From IMG/VR virus record IMGVR_UViG_3300021512_000003, positions 17,889 through 81,888 of that record: DNA of 64,000 nt. One strand, 5' to 3'. Position numbers and translations under genes: made by a program. The notes under the pieces were generated by a model. It searched no databases and was not told the origin of the DNA. It saw only the letters and a list, made by a program, of their open reading frames with translations. Source of the DNA: a virus. The stretch's first letter is position 1. Every line of letters starts with the position of its first letter. This document shows positions 62,660 through 64,000 of this stretch, piece after piece.

Positions 62660-63000
62660 CACATAGCACCCCAGTGAGTCATTGAGTAGTGGTTCCCGTC
62701 ATTAAAGCGACCTCCCCACCTATTATCTTCATGCTGCTCTTCCCACCAAGCACCTATTAAGGCGTGGTCTGATGTCTGCTTCAGCAAGACACCATTCTTC
62801 ATTAGGTTGATGTCTTGGGCTAGTTTAAGTTTATGGCAAGAGTTCTTATGACCGTAGCCCATCTTCTCCCCAAACTCACCGTGTACTCGCCTGTCCCTGA
62901 AGGAATCTCCTAGCCTTACATCATACCCTAGTGAGTGTATGTAGTCAAGTAAGCAAGGGAGTTGTTGTGCAAAGAGTTCTTGCTTCTTTCCTAATTTCAT
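62659..63000 (-). CDS. M15-family peptidase, probable endolysin (113 aa)
   Basis: The M15 zinc-ligand pattern is visible: SCHKLKLAQDINLM (His and Asp) and a C-terminal Asp-Gly-Asn-His-Tyr with a final His-Trp. Length and arrangement match phage L-Ala-D-Glu or D-Ala peptidases that cut peptidoglycan stems. It is far from the holin and spanin genes at 21.9-23.5 kb and lies near attC-like sites, which is odd for a lysis gene. Confidence 0.8.
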   Translation of the reverse strand: MKLGKKQELFAQQLPCLLDYIHSLGYDVRLGDSFRDRRVHGEFGEKMGYGHKNSCHKLKLAQDINLMKNGVLLKQTSDHALIGAWWEEQHEDNRWGGRFNDGNHYSMTHWGAM

Positions 63001-63001
63001 A

Positions 63002-63325
63002 TTAAGTGCCCCCTCCTTTTGAAAGGAGAAGTTCAGAAAGAATCTCTACAAGAGCCTCACTTGTTTTAATAAGACTTTCCTCCACCACTTTTTGTGTAGT
63101 CACGAAGTTAGTCAGGGCAGGCTCTCCTAGCGTAGTGAGTCTGTGGTAAAACTCATTCCAATACTTATCTGTGTCTACCCTCTTTGTGAGTTTTTTTGTT
63201 TGCTCTTGCATCTCAGCACCAGTAACACCTTTGAAGTTTAAAGCTAGGTAGATACTGTCCTCTACAAAAGTATCAAACTGAAGGACTTCTCTCAGAAGCT
63301 TCTCTGTACTTGTCACATCTTTCAT
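63002..63325 (-). CDS. Hypothetical helical protein (107 aa)
   Basis: The protein is all-helical with heptad-like repeats, including SEALVEILSELLLSKGGG at the end. It precedes the endolysin gene by one base, so the two are cotranscribed. No family is recognised. Confidence 0.65.
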   Translation of the reverse strand: MKDVTSTEKLLREVLQFDTFVEDSIYLALNFKGVTGAEMQEQTKKLTKRVDTDKYWNEFYHRLTTLGEPALTNFVTTQKVVEESLIKTSEALVEILSELLLSKGGGT

Positions 63326-63394
63326 AAACCCACCCTGTTACCCTTAGCCCTACCCCTTGTAAGGCTTTATCTGTAGTTGTTCTTTGGAACAGTA

Positions 63395-63560
63395 TTGTAA
63401 CGCCTACGCGCCCTGTGTGGCGCGAGTAGAGAGGCTTGGCAAATCATTGTCGGCCCATTTGAGCATCTACTTATTTCGCTTGCCTGCGCAGACGGTGGCA
63501 AGGCTCCGATTGCACACCACCAGGAACCCCCAGCGATCGACCCCTACGCTGGGTCATGCA
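63395..63560. other. GC-rich island of unknown nature
   Basis: About 165 bases are much more GC rich than the surrounding sequence, with motifs such as GCCTACGCGCC and GGCGCGAG. Frames run through it on both strands (including a 74-residue + frame), but none looks coding. It could be imported, a structured RNA or an assembly artefact. Confidence 0.4.
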
Positions 63561-63577
63561 ATTCTGTATATTCTCTG

Positions 63578-63727
63578 CTATATTGCTTGCACAGAATGTA
63601 TAGTTTGAGCGTGTGCTCCGTTCCACTTAAAAGAGTATGCAGTCAAACCTTGTTCACTGGCAGCTCTCACTGCAGGTGATTTGTCCTCGTACAAAATGTC
63701 AGTGCAAAGATCATCAAAACGTCTCAT
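63578..63727 (-). CDS. Possible small protein (49 aa)
   Basis: The frame from ATG 63727 (MRRFDDLCTDILYEDKS) to TAG 63578 reads like a small helical protein, but the ribosome site is poor and its end lies close to the GC-rich island. Support is limited. Confidence 0.4.
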   Translation of the reverse strand: MRRFDDLCTDILYEDKSPAVRAASEQGLTAYSFKWNGAHAQTIHSVQAI

Positions 63728-63775
63728 CCCTTCTATCCAGAAAAATAGAACATAGGAAATACATTACAACAGTAT

Positions 63776-63913
63776 CTATCTCGTTCTTAACCCTTGCTGT
63801 TCTAACACTGACATTAGGTCATAGAGTTCAACATACGTCCAAACAGCATGTATCCCCAGAATAATTATGCAGCCAAGAAAAATCAACTGCTGTAAGTAGT
63901 AATAATCTTTCAC
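63776..63913 (-). CDS. Small membrane protein (45 aa)
   Basis: GTG 63913 follows GGGGTG. The product has one membrane helix (LIFLGCIIILGIHAVWTYV) and an acidic to basic tail. It lies 34 bases from the attC-like site at the window end, as a cassette gene would. Confidence 0.5.
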   Translation of the reverse strand: MKDYYYLQQLIFLGCIIILGIHAVWTYVELYDLMSVLEQQGLRTR

Positions 63914-63946
63914 CTGTAAGCACCCCACCAATTAATATATAAACGA

Positions 63947-64000
63947 ACATAACAAGGCCATTAAATCCGACAGCGTAGCTGCGGTTTATGGCTACGTTAT
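63947..64000 (+). other. attC-like site cut by the window end
   Basis: Left box ACATAAC with AAGGCCATTAAATCC, a tip CCGACAGCGTAGCTGCGG, and the right core GTTAT at the last base. Its right half is the same as that of the site at 62257-62315. Further cassettes may lie beyond the window. Confidence 0.75.

Noticed and set aside
1-64000. Temperate lifestyle or prophage
   Set aside because: No tyrosine or serine integrase, CI/Cro pair or excisionase was found in the window. The rest of the genome could change this.
1-64000. tRNA or rRNA genes
   Set aside because: No cloverleaf with a CCA-ready acceptor and GTTCRA T-loop was recognised by eye. A short tRNA could still be missed without a scan.
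1-64000. Insertion sequences
   Set aside because: No transposase frame with terminal inverted repeats and target duplication was seen.
1-64000. General reassignment of TGA as a sense codon
   Set aside because: Many well-supported genes end in TGA with overlapping next starts (for example 2161, 4970, 42777 and 53387), so the standard code applies.

Overview
The window is a fragment (at least 64 kb; both ends cut through features) of a tailed phage of a Gram-negative bacterium. It encodes a contractile tail (DUF3383-type sheath, tube, gp25-like wedge, gpJ- and gp138-like baseplate proteins), a lambda-type capsid (gpD-like decoration, gpE-like major capsid protein) and a holin/Rz/Rz1 lysis set that implies a Gram-negative host. 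Base composition is AT-leaning. I see no phage integrase, CI-like repressor, RNA polymerase, terminase or portal, so the packaging genes probably lie just before base 1. A marine gammaproteobacterial host is my inference, because the cassette recombination sites resemble environmental integron attC sites.

Layout. Bases 1-23,480 (+ strand): prohead protease, scaffold, decoration, capsid, neck, sheath, tube, frameshifted tail chaperone, tape measure, baseplate, fibres, then lysis genes that include a receiver-like protein. Bases 23,480-44,390 (- strand): nucleotide metabolism and replication, with a thymidylate-synthase-like protein, a deoxynucleotidase, a dNMP kinase, a phosphoesterase, HNH nucleases, a flap exonuclease, a candidate SSB, a family A DNA polymerase and a primase-helicase split by a group I intron. 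Bases 44,390-56,040 (+ strand): many short, mostly unknown early-type genes, non-coding blocks with iterons, palindromes and tandem repeats, then an operator-controlled block with a DNA methyltransferase, a radical SAM enzyme and an HD hydrolase. Bases 56,080-64,000 (- strand): a secreted protein, a ClpP-like protease, more small genes and an M15 endolysin.

The most unusual content is integron-like. Three arrays of small genes (about 30,968-31,993, 39,434-43,428 and 57,401-59,326), plus two further sites near the right end, are punctuated by hairpin-forming sites with the attC layout: a YAAC-type box on the left, an imperfect inverted repeat, and G/TTRRRY on the right. Each array starts on its left with a copy of one 49-bp repeat. 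Similarity between the copies stops exactly at GTTAT, where the first cassette begins, so the repeat sits where attI would be. Nearly all cassette genes run opposite to the usual integron orientation, which here is the direction of phage transcription, and in eight of them the TAA stop codon is made by the GTTA of the recombination core. No integron integrase is visible. Host IntI acting in trans, or an integrase elsewhere in the phage, are both open possibilities. The arrays look like three docking sites through which this phage stocks accessory genes from the integron cassette pool, placed just upstream of replication and other core operons.
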